This document shows positions 37,141-49,090 of a stretch of 64,000 bases of DNA, piece by piece (the stretch's first letter is position 1; the number at the start of each line of letters is the position of its first letter). Origin of the DNA: Trichobilharzia regenti. Its lineage: Eukaryota; Platyhelminthes; Trematoda; Strigeidida; Schistosomatidae. The DNA lies in assembly GCA_944472135.2 (NCBI GenBank), contig OX235263.1, forward strand, positions 31,053,379 through 31,117,378. The letters are read 5' to 3'. The notes below the pieces were generated by a model. That model saw only the letters and a list, made by a program, of their open reading frames with translations, did not search any database and was not told where the DNA came from. A program made the translations under genes and the position numbers.

Positions 37141-38450
37141 TTAAGGTTGTCACTCTTCATTGACTAACCTACCCTGCTTAGATAACACTTTATACCTGAC
37201 CTCTATTACTCACCACAGTATACCTCTTGAAACGGGAGACAGGACGAAAATGCCTAAGCTCAAAGACAAATAATCCGTTCAATTCCTCTAATTTCAACGG
37301 TCATATCTCAAAACTGCAAATAATGACAGGTCAAACTGCTGCGTGGTACACAAGTCTTGGGATGGATACCCGAATATCACGTCTACGCTATAGATGATGT
37401 GAGCTGGAAAATGCCACGCGAGCCTTTTGTAGACGTGCTAAGATTCTATCAGCAATCAGTTCACTAGGCTTGTTACAACTTACCAATCAAGTGAAGTGGT
37501 CAACAAGCTCTACTACTTCACTCTGTATCTCTTGCAACATTGTCTTACATTTGACAGGAACGAATCGAATGACAAGCATTCTAAGATTACAGTTCAAAGT
37601 GTTCAGAAGACTGCTCTTTAGAGACAAATCAATCCGTGGGTTGCTATAGTTCATTAAGTTCATATCCATTAGCACATCTATTATGAAACTAAACAAAAAT
37701 GGAAACATTGGGAGTTCCTGACGAACACTACTGATTACTGCCACTTCAGTTGACAACGTTCCATTAGGTATTATAAGATTGATTAAGTTTGAGTAGAATG
37801 CCTGGATTAATACAGCATAATATCTCAGCACTCCACTCAAGATCATAAATTACCACAATACCTCCCGATCGATGGAGTCGAATTCTACCTTCATGTCAGG
37901 AAATATGTCAAATGTTGGACGCAAGTAAGTATGCCTGTGTTCGACAATCTGTCTACGGGTGCAGATATGATCATGACATCCTCTTCTGGGCATAAAGCCT
38001 ACCTGGTTTTCACTGATTTGTTTCTCATGAGCACTGCTTAACTTAAACAGGGTTAATAATCTAGAATTGCAGATACAACATTAATCAGACCTGATCCTCC
38101 TGTGATTAATTATCACAGGAAGATTTGTCTCAAACTGGTCAAATCAATGTTTCGCCCCAGTTCAGATGAACTACCAAAGATTCCCACACAATACTTATTA
38201 TCTTCATAACTCAGTCACTAGTTCATCACCGCCATTCTTAATCACTTTTCTAGTTATACTATGAGGGCTCTTTTCTTTGCCTCGTTTCAGAATGGAGACA
38301 GCTTTCGTAACCTTAGTTACAGTTGTTGGACCGATGACTACGCCCTATTCATTCAGGATGCTATACATTCTTAGGGTGGCCGCAGGTCAGTGCAGTCGCT
38401 CCCCAAAATGTTCCTTGCAATGTCTCTCCTTATGTTTGAAACTTGTGGAG
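37141..38450 (-). mobile_element. Highly degenerate RTE copy
   Basis: On the minus strand: V-T-K-V-T-K-A-V-S-I-L-K-R-G-K (near 38290), then FPFLFSFIIDVLMDMNL and L-N-C-N-L-R-M-L-V-I-R-F-V-P-V-K-C-K (37846-37487). They match LTEVTKAVTNLKLGK, SPFLFNFIIDVLMDLTL and LSRNLRMFGMRFAPAKCK of the intact copy. Stops are frequent. It is cut at its 5' side by SINE 1. Confidence 0.7.
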
Positions 38451-38622
38451 TCGGTGGCACAGTGGTTAGGACTTTCGGCGACCATGTACATGGTCCGGGG
38501 TTCGATCCCCTGCCAACGCACCCCTTGATATCTATGGTCGGCCTGCAAAATTTGGGCTACCGATATCACATGCTGAAAATTCCATACTTATACCGAAAAA
38601 TACGGTGTGGGATCAAGCTGTA
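38451..38622 (+). mobile_element. SINE 1, tRNA-derived
   Basis: The 5' part is tRNA-like, with an A box (TGGCACAGTGGT, 38455-38466) and a B box (GGTTCGATCCC, 38499-38509) at normal spacing for an internal RNA polymerase III promoter. A ~100-bp unrelated body follows (GATATCTATGGTCGGCCTG to GGGATCAAGCTGTAATC). It is nearly identical to SINE 2 at 40543. It would move using a partner LINE's machinery. Confidence 0.85.
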
Positions 38623-39900
38623 ATCGAGAGAAGGAACAGATAGTCATATGAATAGAGTTGTGAAGCATGGGATTCTATAGGTGAGGCCAATACGCTTTTC
38701 TGACTGTTACAACTTCCCTACTTGAGCATCATGATTACCTACTAAGATGACTATATCTAAGAGTTTTGCTTTTAATCGCAAACTGGACTACTTTTGAAAG
38801 AACTCATCCGCTACTTCATTCGAACTGCAGTCGGTAACCAACACCAATTAGAGCGAAACCTTATTTCAGGGCAACCTAGGGAATATATTAAGCCGAACCA
38901 CACTATAGTTTCCTTCAGAAACTAATAGTATTCGAATCATACGTACTAATTAATCGTATCAGTCGGTTGTATATACTGTGCATTCATCCTTAGTCTCAAA
39001 AACTATAAAGAAATATTCTGAAGTGTAAGTGCAACATTTCAAAATATTTAATATCTAGTATTTTTTATCACTTCTATAATTAGAAACAAAGATTAAGTTT
39101 CATGTGATAAAACTAAGAGATTTCATAAGTTTTCATATGACGATATATGGCTGCGTTTTTAGACAAAGCAACACTACCACTGCTATAAATCAATATCACA
39201 TGGACCAATCAAAAACACCTACGTAAATCGGTATCGACTTTTCTCTGTACAATGCTAAAGCCATTTGACCAATCAGATTATGAAAGTCAGTAGAATTTTC
39301 TCGATATTATTTCTAACCTTGTCTAGGATACCAACAACTGAATCTATATGAAATTTTAGCTGTCATCTGATCGATAACTATATTATTTGACTATCATCAT
39401 GACAGACAAGGTGTTTTCTCTTTAAATTTTAACATCAGCGCAGTTTTCGAATGACAAGAATAAATATTGTCACTGTTTCTTTTCATGCTAGTGTAGTAGT
39501 TGTAATAGTCCCAATTTACCATGTTAAGTAACAAATCCCATTACATAAGGTGTATATTGAAGGCTTTTACAGTAGCAGTTTCCAATGACCGCCGTAATAC
39601 TCTTTATTTTTCTTGTAGCACTAATAGCGTTTACTGAGATATGAAACATTAAGCATACAACTGAGTATGATTGGGTGACAGTTCCATTTTCCAGTAATAA
39701 AGTTACTAATCATGTTTGTAATCGGACTTAAATGCTAAATAATACATTATACTACATACCTTATAAAAAGATTTAAATGATAACGAACTTTCTAGTGGTC
39801 ACTAGTGACTGACTGAAGGACAAAGTTGCCTACAATTCTAATGAGAAATCGTTACTAATGGGGAAAAATACTCGCCAGTGGCGCAGACTGAGAGGAAGTA
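38623..39900. other. No gene recognised
   Basis: A+T-rich, without repeats I can identify. Confidence 0.4.
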
Positions 39901-39904
39901 GGAC

Positions 39905-40180
39905 TGATGGGCCAGCAGGCTCCCCCGAGTGGTCAGCGAGCGCTCCTCCTCACCCGAAGGCCGCAGGCTCGATTCCCAGATAGGGTATAGCTGGGTAATG
40001 GTGAAGAGTACCAGACCAAGACTGGAAAACGCTCCAGTAAGCCTAGGTTCTCAGTAGCTGTCTGACAGATGTAAATCGGTGATCTACCCTGAAAAAACTT
40101 CTTTTGATCTCGTTTCATGGGATTTAACGGCTAACCTTTAGTAGGCTACGCTTCAATTAAAGCGTTTAAATACATTTTTT
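39905..40180 (+). mobile_element. SINE 3, a different tRNA-derived family
   Basis: CCCGAGTGGTCAGCGAGCGC resembles the A-box region of a serine/leucine-type tRNA. GCAGGCTCGATTCCC (39964-39978) resembles a B box and T arm. A non-tRNA body follows with the motif GATCTACCCTGAAAAAAC. It differs from SINE 1 and 2 in both head and body. The exact ends are uncertain. Confidence 0.6.
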
Positions 40181-40306
40181 TTAGCTGTCTAAAGGGTAAA
40201 ATAGATATCAACTCAACGATCAACGGCCTGCGATGTCAGGTAATATAAGAGCCAATACAATTGATTATAAGTATAAAACTTGGGCACTGTGGTGAAGTAT
40301 AACTCC

Positions 40307-40358
40307 ATTATGGATAAGATTTTATTTTGATAAATCAAAATAAAATCTTATCCATAAT
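40307..40358. repeat. Perfect 52-bp palindrome (25-bp arms, 2-bp loop)
   Basis: ATTATGGATAAGATTTTATT and the next five bases (40307-40331) are exactly complementary to 40334-40358, with AA between. It would form a long hairpin or cruciform. No gene is nearby. Origin unknown. Confidence 0.9.
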
Positions 40359-40542
40359 GCAGCCAATACAATTCACTCAGAAGTGACAACGAGTTCTGAT
40401 TCCATAATAAAGCCCAAATTATTAAATCTCTAAGCAAATTTAGCCAGAATATTAATCCAGTCCTCCGCCTATTAATGATAGATAATGGTTATGGTTAGAA
40501 AGCGATATTAGCTACACAACCAGTGAGAATCATGGTGGTGCA

Positions 40543-40735
40543 TCGGTGGCACAGTGGTTAGGACTCTCACCGACCATGCACATGGTCCGAGGTTCGATCC
40601 CCTGCCGACGCACACCTGATATCTATGGTCGGCCTGAAAAATTTGGGCTACCGATATCCATGCTGAAAATTCCACACTTGTACCAAAAATACAGTGTGGA
40701 ATCAAGCTGTAATAAAAAATAAATAAATAAATAAA
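40543..40735 (+). mobile_element. SINE 2, same family as SINE 1
   Basis: Same A box (TGGCACAGTGGT) and B box (GGTTCGATCCC, 40591-40601), same body, and a 3' tail of (AAAT)n repeats at 40711-40735. The tail and head show it as a complete copy. Confidence 0.88.
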
Positions 40736-41516
40736 CATCATAGATACTTGCCTTCAGCTTAGAAAGCATTAGCAACATTTAATGGCGAAATCATATCAGA
40801 ATGAAAACAGAACAGTTAGACCTCAAAGGGAGTATTGGATTGAAAAGATCAGGAAGTTCAGCAAAGATGACGATCTTTTCGGCGATTTTATTCTCAAAAA
40901 CTGTACAATCTCAGTTATATAGATTAGTTTACATGGATACAACTATTATTTGTTTAATTTCACATAGTAACAAAGTGATAATAATTTTCAACTTCATATG
41001 AAAGTTTGAAGGTAGGAAAATAGATTACAAAAGGGGTAAGAGACAAGATTGCATAGGATTAGAAAACAGTTACAACATATGCAAAGGGAATATCTTACCA
41101 CTAAGCAATTGGTGAGAACCAAATGCTCAATAACTTATCATTGATGTTAATTCTCAGTATATTGAGATCATAATCTAGACAACAGTGATTAACAGTTCAC
41201 ACATATTGGGTGTCGTATGTTCCCAATGAAAAGTAATTGAAAATCATCAATGGAATACTCTGAGATTTTCAGATAAGTGCTCAGACTGGTCAAATAACTT
41301 GAACAAATTTGTGCAGAGAATAAAGAGTGCATTTTGATAACTGTCGTCAGAATCATGACATTTGACGCACTCAGCCAAACATAGTGTTGAAAGAACAAAA
41401 CACAATAATCCATGATTAAGTAACTTGGTTACAAATAAACAGCGAAGGTATAAGAGACAAGAAACAGCAGGTAAAAATCCAGAGATACATATAAACTATA
41501 TAAATGAATTTACGAA
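40736..41516. other. No gene recognised
   Basis: ORF 40801-41001 has no motif. Nothing else seen. Confidence 0.4.
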
Positions 41517-41626
41517 GTCGTGTGATTACCTTGATATGATTATGAGCAATAAATTGTGCTCGAAACGTCATTAGTAAACATTACTGTATAACACTGTGAG
41601 AATTTATCAAAACAAAATTTACCCAT
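41517..41626 (-). repeat. Inverted copy of the dispersed repeat at 34108-34216
   Basis: ACCTTGATATGATTATGAGC and ACTGTATAACACTGTGAGAA are the reverse complement, with scattered changes, of the copy near 34.1 kb. Confidence 0.6.
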
Positions 41627-41636
41627 AATGGTATCG

Positions 41637-42345
41637 TGTCAGCTGTTTTCAATGTACTCCGAGTGAGGTGGATGAGTACAAATCCAGTCATTACTCATCT
41701 TCATTTCATTTGTTCATACTAGATTTGAATGTATGATTTTTGTGCCAACCAATTATACAGTTATCATTCCATGCATCAGTCGGAAATCTTTATATTCTCA
41801 CAACTCTGTCTCTCCACTGACCTCTAGTAAGTCACCGATATTCATAAAATCTGCCTTTGAATTTCAGATAAATTCGACATATAGAGGTCACAACATAACG
41901 TCTACATATCAGAGAGTCAATTCAAATTACCGTAGTCTGAGACAATCAATCAAATCACTCTGACTTAACAAGCGAATTCAGCGTATCCGATTGGTGAGTG
42001 TAAGCCACAAGGGCAAACAGCTATCGATAACCTAGTGCTACATGTCATGTTTCCAAACCTGACGGTAACCTATCAACAGACGAAGATATAGAATGAAAAG
42101 TGTGGAAAGGTAATCACTGACTCAATGTTACCTATTACGAATTTGAAACATTCCAGAATATGGGATAGAGATGCAGATCTTTCTTAAACAATTTGGTCTA
42201 CGCACTGTGGTGTCAAACCTACTGACCAAAAACTACTCATCATCAACGTCTAAAATGCACTCAGAATCTCTGATGAGTGGTAAACTCCAATCCTTTCCCT
42301 ATCCCAAACAGCTTGAACTCAAAAGTTAGATATGTTACCCTGACA
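41637..42345 (+). repeat. 709-bp direct repeat, copy 1
   Basis: It starts TGTCAGCTG and ends CCCTGACA and is nearly identical to 47027-47735, with differences visible only in the first ~40 bp. Weaker similarity continues past the end to about 42470, including an ACT/CAT-rich simple stretch. The TGTCA...TGACA ends resemble an LTR, but no flanking target duplication is present and the similarity continues beyond the end. Confidence 0.85.
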
Positions 42346-42479
42346 ATGAAGTGACGATACTACCACTACTACTACTAATACTAGCACGATCATTGTTGTC
42401 ATCATGATCAGACTCAAAGTGATGATAAGCACTGACCCTACATCGGCCGTACCAAATCATGTATAAAGTGGAACGACAC

Positions 42480-43150
42480 AGAGATATCTCAAAATTAAAT
42501 GACAAAGAGATTATTGACAGAAATCTCTCATCACATATCATCAAATGTGGAATTCTTTAGAATGAGTGTAAATTGAACTCTATCCATACAAGTTCAAGGT
42601 ACACTAGTTAGTCCTCACGGCTTGTAACTCACATTCAGCCTCAAAATATCTTTCCACAATACAAGTTGAACGTTAGCCTCAACAATAAAAGACTACTCAG
42701 CACAATGGATTCTATACATTTCGACGACTACCACAAACTTCTAAACTATTTACTAAATAATAAAAAATATGTCAGTGACTAATAACCCATTTGGATTTGG
42801 GAAAACATTTTCATGTAATCCGCGAGAGATTCCAGGTTGATAATTTAGTATAACATGCATACATGGCGTAATATCATGTTTATGCTGGAGAAATTTCGAC
42901 TCCAAATCACAAGATATTTTCGAATACAATTCACACTACTCACGAGTAGACGCTGTCGAATGACAAAACTTTCACTTCAAATTACAGTGTCACGCTAGTT
43001 CAAGAGGGTGGCTTGACCAAAATTCTATTCTCCAACAGTCCTACATCTTACGATAATTTCCTCGTTTCAGTCAAACTGCAAGAAGATTGGGACACCTCAT
43101 CGAAGTGATTATATACATCTACATATACTATCTGCATATTGCATCCAATC
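42480..43150. other. No gene recognised
   Basis: No coding or repeat assignment before the CR1-like element. Confidence 0.35.
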
Positions 43151-43159
43151 TACTTTTTA

Positions 43160-46100
43160 CACACATCGTTTATCACCTAAATATGAATTCTAACAGGATC
43201 ATTTACTCTCGTAACTTTATCAATCATTTAAGACCAAATCACTTCCATATTCCCAAGAAATCAAAGAGAAAGCATCGCGCTGGTTGGCAAAGAGCTCTCA
43301 AACGCGTGCCAATACATTTACCTATGATTCCTGTCATAAGGAACACAAACTGCCGCTCTCTGCCTAACAAGATAATATACCTGCAATCTAATGTCCACTG
43401 ATACTTATCACAATACTGTTATAATCACATTACAAGGAATGTGATTACATGAACTGTATGACGACAACCTTATCTCACTAAAGGACTTCGTATAATTTAG
43501 ACAAGACCGTCACTGTTGCAATAAGAAAAAATGGTGGTGGCGTTGCAATTTGTATTCACTCCAAATGGTCTATTTCAAATAATGTTTGCTTCTCATTCTC
43601 AAATGACTTCATAGACTGTATTACTGTCAAATGTCGTCCCAAACACCTGCCCAAAAATAAACAAATTTTTATTACAAACATCTACACTACTCCTAGCTGC
43701 TCACTATAAGATCTATCAAATTTGACTGACGAATTCACCATGTTTGCTGCTGCCAACTTCGACAACTCTCTATCTGTTATTACTGGTGACTTCAACTCCT
43801 CGAACTGCTCTTTCCTGGAAGCACTTGGTCATACAAACATAGTCAAATTTCCTACTCTACTTGACAAAACACTCGATTTAGTTTTCACAAACGACGAAGG
43901 AGTATATGAAACACGTAAACGTGCACCGATACTTAACTCTGATCACTGTACTGTTCACGTTTTACCAAAAATATACAGCAAAACGCATATTAAAGTCTTC
44001 TCACATCTATCTATGAAAACACAACAACGATGCTACACCTCTGACAACTAACTTGATCTAAGGTGCATGTTAAAAGAATACTAACTGGGATTTATTCTAT
44101 TAAAGTTTATTAGATGACAAATCGCCAATATAACGGATTATCTTAAGTTCTGCCTTGATATATACTGTCCCAAACACTATTCAAATGCTTCGACCGCTTC
44201 TCGTCTCAAACAACTACGCAGGTGAAAAAAACGTTATACAAATCCAAAGATACGTTAGGACTTAAAAAGATCAATGTTCTAATCAAATCTGAAATCAATC
44301 ATCTCATTGCTATGCATAATCGTACACTCCTAACATGCAAATCCCCTACCAACATGTGGAAACTTTTCAACGAAATTACTGGCAATGGTAAGCGATGTAA
44401 TGTTTTTCCCTCTTATGACGTTAACGCTCTTAATCAGTCTTTCATACGTTCTCTTTCCACTACAATTACTTCTAGTGTTACAAATCACGTAGTTGATACC
44501 TTTCATGACTTTAATACTCTTGATGTTTTAAAATGTCTTATAACGCTTAAGCTCTCACGTACCCTTGGCACTGATAGTGTACCTGCATATGTTCTAAAAC
44601 AATGTGCAGATGCTTCGTGTTCTCCACTCACTAACATCCTGAACGTTTCTTTTTCCAAAAGCGTTGTACCTGTTGCATGGAAAGACATCAAAATGGTCCC
44701 TGTCCCTAAACCTGAAAATAGGAAGAATGTAAAATTCAGACCTATTGCCATCACTTCCCCGTTTCTAAAGCTTATGTAAAAACTAGAACTCCTTAAACTT
44801 GAAGCCTCCCTTAAAAGTTTTGAAGACCCCAAAAAATTTGCATGTAGACAGGGTTGGAACACTTTAGATGCTGCAGCCGTCTTACACAACAGTATCATCC
44901 CATCATTAGATGAAGGTGACAAATACGTTCATTGCACGTTTCTCAACTTCACTTCTGCTTTCGACTCTGTACCTAGATGTCTCTTGCTAAATGAGCTCTC
45001 CATGACACAAACCGAGTCCTGGGTCACTAACTGGTTGCATTCCTACTTTTCAAACAGAATGCAGTACACCGTATACAAAGGCGAATCCTCCTCTGCCGTG
45101 CTCACTGAAGCTGGTGTCCCCAAAGGTGCCGTACTCTTCCCATTTCTCTTTTCTTTCTTTCTACATGACCTACCATCTTCAAATGACATTAATTTTGTTA
45201 AATATGCTGACGACCTGACTGTATCTTTGGCTGCCAAGTGTCGAAGTGACTGCTCCAAACTAAAAGGCTTTCTATCAGAAATCACCAAGTGGTCCAAGGA
45301 AAACGGTCTAACCTTAAATCCCTCTAAGTGCCAAACAGTCAATTTCACCTTTGGGTATAAATCTGACCTAAAAAAAACCGTGTAGCACTCACGAGGTGTG
45401 CAACATAGATGGCACTGAAATAGAGATCAAGTCGCAAATTAAATACCTAGGCGTCAGTCTATCTGCTGATCTTTCCAGGTCGTCTCGTATCTTGATGATT
45501 TCTAAGAAAATATTCCGTCTTACCTTCTACATCAAGAAGTTAAGACATTCCGGAATAACCCAACCCTTACTCTTACGAATCCTTAACTCTTGCATCCTTC
45601 CTATTATTCTGTATTGTCCCCCCTTAGTTTTTCCAGGGCTACTGAACAAGGACTATATCTTATTATGGAGGGTGTTAAAGGTTGTCATCAGGCTAAGCAA
45701 TGTGCCATTTAACCAGGTTGGTAATATTCTGGTAGTCAGGCACATGGACTTATGTGAAAAATGGGCTAAATCCATTCTAACTAACTCACACCACCCTCTT
45801 CATTCACAACTCTCCCCTTGTATCTCTTCAGGCAAGACCAGAAGCCTTTATAGAAAACAATATATAATCACACTAGCAAGTACAAAAACTCAACCATACC
45901 CTACTTAGCTCGTGTTCTGTGCGATAAAGAAAGCATTAGGCGTAATACCTATAACTTATTAAATAGTCAGTAGAACAACTGGATCTCGTCTTTCCAACTC
46001 ACATCATTTACAGGCACAACGTTTTCTTTTTTCCTTTCCTCCTTTTTAGTTATGTGCTGTTTTGGTTCTCTCTTCCTTACAAGCTCTACTTAAAACATTC

Positions 46101-46370
46101 TTCTTCGTTCTTTCACACTCTGTATATCTCGACATTTTGGTTATCGCTTACGCCAGTAGATATGCTAGTATCTACTTTTCTAACACCTTCAAACATTCTG
46201 TTCAATTCTGGCTTTGCTACCGATATGATAATATTTTGTTGTCAAAATTAAGTGAGACTACCCATAATCTATGCAATACTGTAGTGAAATGCTGAGAATT
46301 CCATTATGTATCACAAGTATTGTTTAGGAATAAAGCAAATTATTGTCATTATTATTATTATTATTATTAC
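43160..46370 (+). mobile_element. Degenerate CR1/Jockey-type non-LTR retrotransposon
   Basis: Endonuclease remnants come first: RNTNCRSLPNKI near 43345, GGGVAICIHSKW near 43530, VITGDFN and SDHCTVHV in ORF 43722-44051. Reverse transcriptase follows: TLGTDSVPAYVLK, NFTSAFDSVPR, GVPKGAV and KYADD, and a C-terminal part (45396-45908) with IKYLGVSLS. ORFs 44222-44779 and 44984-45385 lie in one frame, separated by a TAA at 44777-44779. Frameshifts flank this pair. A (ATT)n tail near 46345-46370 marks the 3' end. Inactive. Confidence 0.85.
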
Positions 46371-46375
46371 AGCTT

Positions 46376-47026
46376 GATTCAGGGAAGCTACGCATAGATA
46401 TTCACCAAAGATTGCTGTAACAACAAACACGTTCATACTCAAGTAGTAGAGTCAGTTTAGTCCGAATATTACAAATGTATCAACGAGTTGATAAGATGTG
46501 GTTCCGACCCTCTCTTGAAATGTCGAATGAAGCCCTCGTATTCTACAAATATATATACTTAGCAGAATGAGACTATTGTTTATGCGAGAACATCCCTGAT
46601 AAAGATTGCTCCTTCCCAAAGCCTCCTGGAAATGCGATACTCATTGCTAGTGAAAAACTTCTTAGTTCATCACACATCCGTCTAAAACAACATTTTTATC
46701 TCGTATAAGATGAAGTCAACGCCAAATCAGCCACTGACACATAAATGCAATGAATGCTGACACAGTGTCTTTAGTCATATTTCAAGTAAATAATTGTCAG
46801 TGAATCACGCGTTTCTGGCAGTCGTCGTCCATACACACACACACACACATATACTGACACAACATACTTTAGTAGACCAATTAGCCATCAGGCGGTGGTC
46901 AGTGTGCTTCTCCACTACTAATTATGTTCACAAAGTCTACTGATCAACTCTCCACTTTATTAGTCAGTCAGTCAGTCAATCAATCCTCTCATCCACTGCG
47001 ATTTCATATTGCTGACCACTGTACTG
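46376..47026. other. No gene recognised; two microsatellites
   Basis: It contains an (AC)n run near 46832-46850 and a (AGTC)n run near 46961-46980. Nothing else identified. Confidence 0.4.
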
Positions 47027-47735
47027 TGTCAGCTGTCTTCAGTGTACTCCGAGTGAGATGGATGAGTACAAATCCAGTCATTACTCATCTTCATTTCATT
47101 TGTTCATACTAGATTTGAATGTATGATTTTTGTGCCAACCAATTATACAGTTATCATTCCATGCATCAGTCGGAAATCTTTATATTCTCACAACTCTGTC
47201 TCTCCACTGACCTCTAGTAAGTCACCGATATTCATAAAATCTGCCTTTGAATTTCAGATAAATTCGACATATAGAGGTCACAACATAACGTCTACATATC
47301 AGAGAGTCAATTCAAATTACCGTAGTCTGAGACAATCAATCAAATCACTCTGACTTAACAAGCGAATTCAGCGTATCCGATTGGTGAGTGTAAGCCACAA
47401 GGGCAAACAGCTATCGATAACCTAGTGCTACATGTCATGTTTCCAAACCTGACGGTAACCTATCAACAGACGAAGATATAGAATGAAAAGTGTGGAAAGG
47501 TAATCACTGACTCAATGTTACCTATTACGAATTTGAAACATTCCAGAATATGGGATAGAGATGCAGATCTTTCTTAAACAATTTGGTCTACGCACTGTGG
47601 TGTCAAACCTACTGACCAAAAACTACTCATCATCAACGTCTAAAATGCACTCAGAATCTCTGATGAGTGGTAAACTCCAATCCTTTCCCTATCCCAAACA
47701 GCTTGAACTCAAAAGTTAGATATGTTACCCTGACA
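47027..47735 (+). repeat. 709-bp direct repeat, copy 2
   Basis: Partner of 41637-42345, offset by 5390 bp. Past its end the similarity resumes after a ~35-bp insertion and runs to about 47920, just before the RTE element. Confidence 0.85.
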
Positions 47736-48106
47736 ATGTAGTGGACACTATCAATCCGAATATAATGAGTGAGCGACTGACGATATTACCACTACTACTA
47801 ATACTAGCACGATCATTGTTGTCATCATCATCATCAGGCTTAACGTTCTGATAGGTATCTCCTCTACATCGGGTTTTCGAAATCATGTGGAAAATCGATT
47901 GCGATAGAGGTATGTGGATATGGACTGGAGAAGGTGATCATGATGTTAATTCTTAGGTATGTATGTATGAATTTTTCCTAGTCGTTGGCTTTTGTTCCAC
48001 ATTTCGTGCATGCATTTCTCGACCGAAAGCTGCTACCTTGACGTGGTGGTCGGGCTTGAACACCGCAATGACCTAATCAAGCTATACTGGCTGAGACTTA
48101 TGTCTC

Positions 48107-49090
48107 TTGAGGTTCTACCATGCCAGGCAGGTTGTTTGGATAGCGGTTAAACAAAAAGCAGCTACCCAATCCAACATCATGTCCAATACAAAATTACAAA
48201 ATTTCATGCCGGATCGGCCGTGGCCCGGATTAACAACGACCGCGCTTCCTGCTGCCGTGTCACAGGGCGGGAGTGATAAATCTGCTACTGAGACACACCA
48301 AACAAAAAAGAACGAACAAAAACAGGCCGCGTGTGACCGGCCTCAAGCAGTTGTCCCCTGGGCTCTGCGGTCACGCAACCAACTTCCACGGTGTGGGCAG
48401 CCGGGAAGTAACAATCGCCCTCACAATCCGAAATGCACACGAAACCTCTCTATTACTCACTCATCTTTGTCTTCATCTTCATCTCTATCATCTTGCCTTC
48501 CTTCCACTGATGCAACTCCTCGACTTGATAGCTCTCCACTTCCTCTCCACTCTGCGTCCACTAAAAACGATGGAAGCCAAAAAACCACCACCGACAGCCT
48601 CTTAAAGCCGCGCCACCAATTTCATATAGGAGCTCTTAATGTTAGGACACTTTGCCAAATAGGACAACAAGCATCACTAGCCAAGACCCTGGCATCACGA
48701 GCCATTGATGTATGCTGTGTTTCAGAAACACGCATACAAGACCCAAGTGTGGTTATTCACCTAACCCCACCTGGCCAACAGGTTGAATCTGCAAAATTCA
48801 CCTTGAGGGTGTCAGGAGATGCCACAGCTAGTTCACGAGGATTAGCTGGCGTAGGGATAGCTTTGAGTACTAGGGCAGAAAAGACATTGCTTGACTGGAT
48901 CCCGGTAGATAGCCGAATGTGTGCTGTCCGCCTGAACGGATCAGTAAGAAGGAGGAAGGACTGCACTACTCGCCGATGCCTTTTCGTAATCTCCGCCTAC
49001 GCCCCCACTGACTGCAGTTCAGATGAAACGAAGGATGAGTTCTACCAAAAGCTGTCTAGTTTGGTGGAAAGGCTAAACGCTCAGACATAG
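48107..49090 (+). pseudogene. RTE 5' coding part: N-terminal region and start of endonuclease
   Basis: 327 codons. The first ~180 residues are Gln/Ser/Thr-rich with no domain I recognise. From about residue 182 the apurinic-type endonuclease begins: IGALNVRTLCQIGQ, CVSETRIQD (catalytic Glu), GVGIALS and FVISAYAPT. A single-base shift near 49075 throws it out of frame before the catalytic GDFN. The true start may lie at a later ATG such as 48178. Confidence 0.8.

Noticed and set aside
38451..38530. A functional tRNA gene
   Set aside because: The A and B boxes fit, but the acceptor stem does not pair properly and the unit continues into a SINE body shared with 40543.
41637..42345. 709-bp repeats as the two LTRs of one element enclosing 42.3-47.0 kb
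   Set aside because: The enclosed reverse transcriptase is of non-LTR type with an endonuclease, no 5-bp duplication flanks the pair, and similarity extends past one end.
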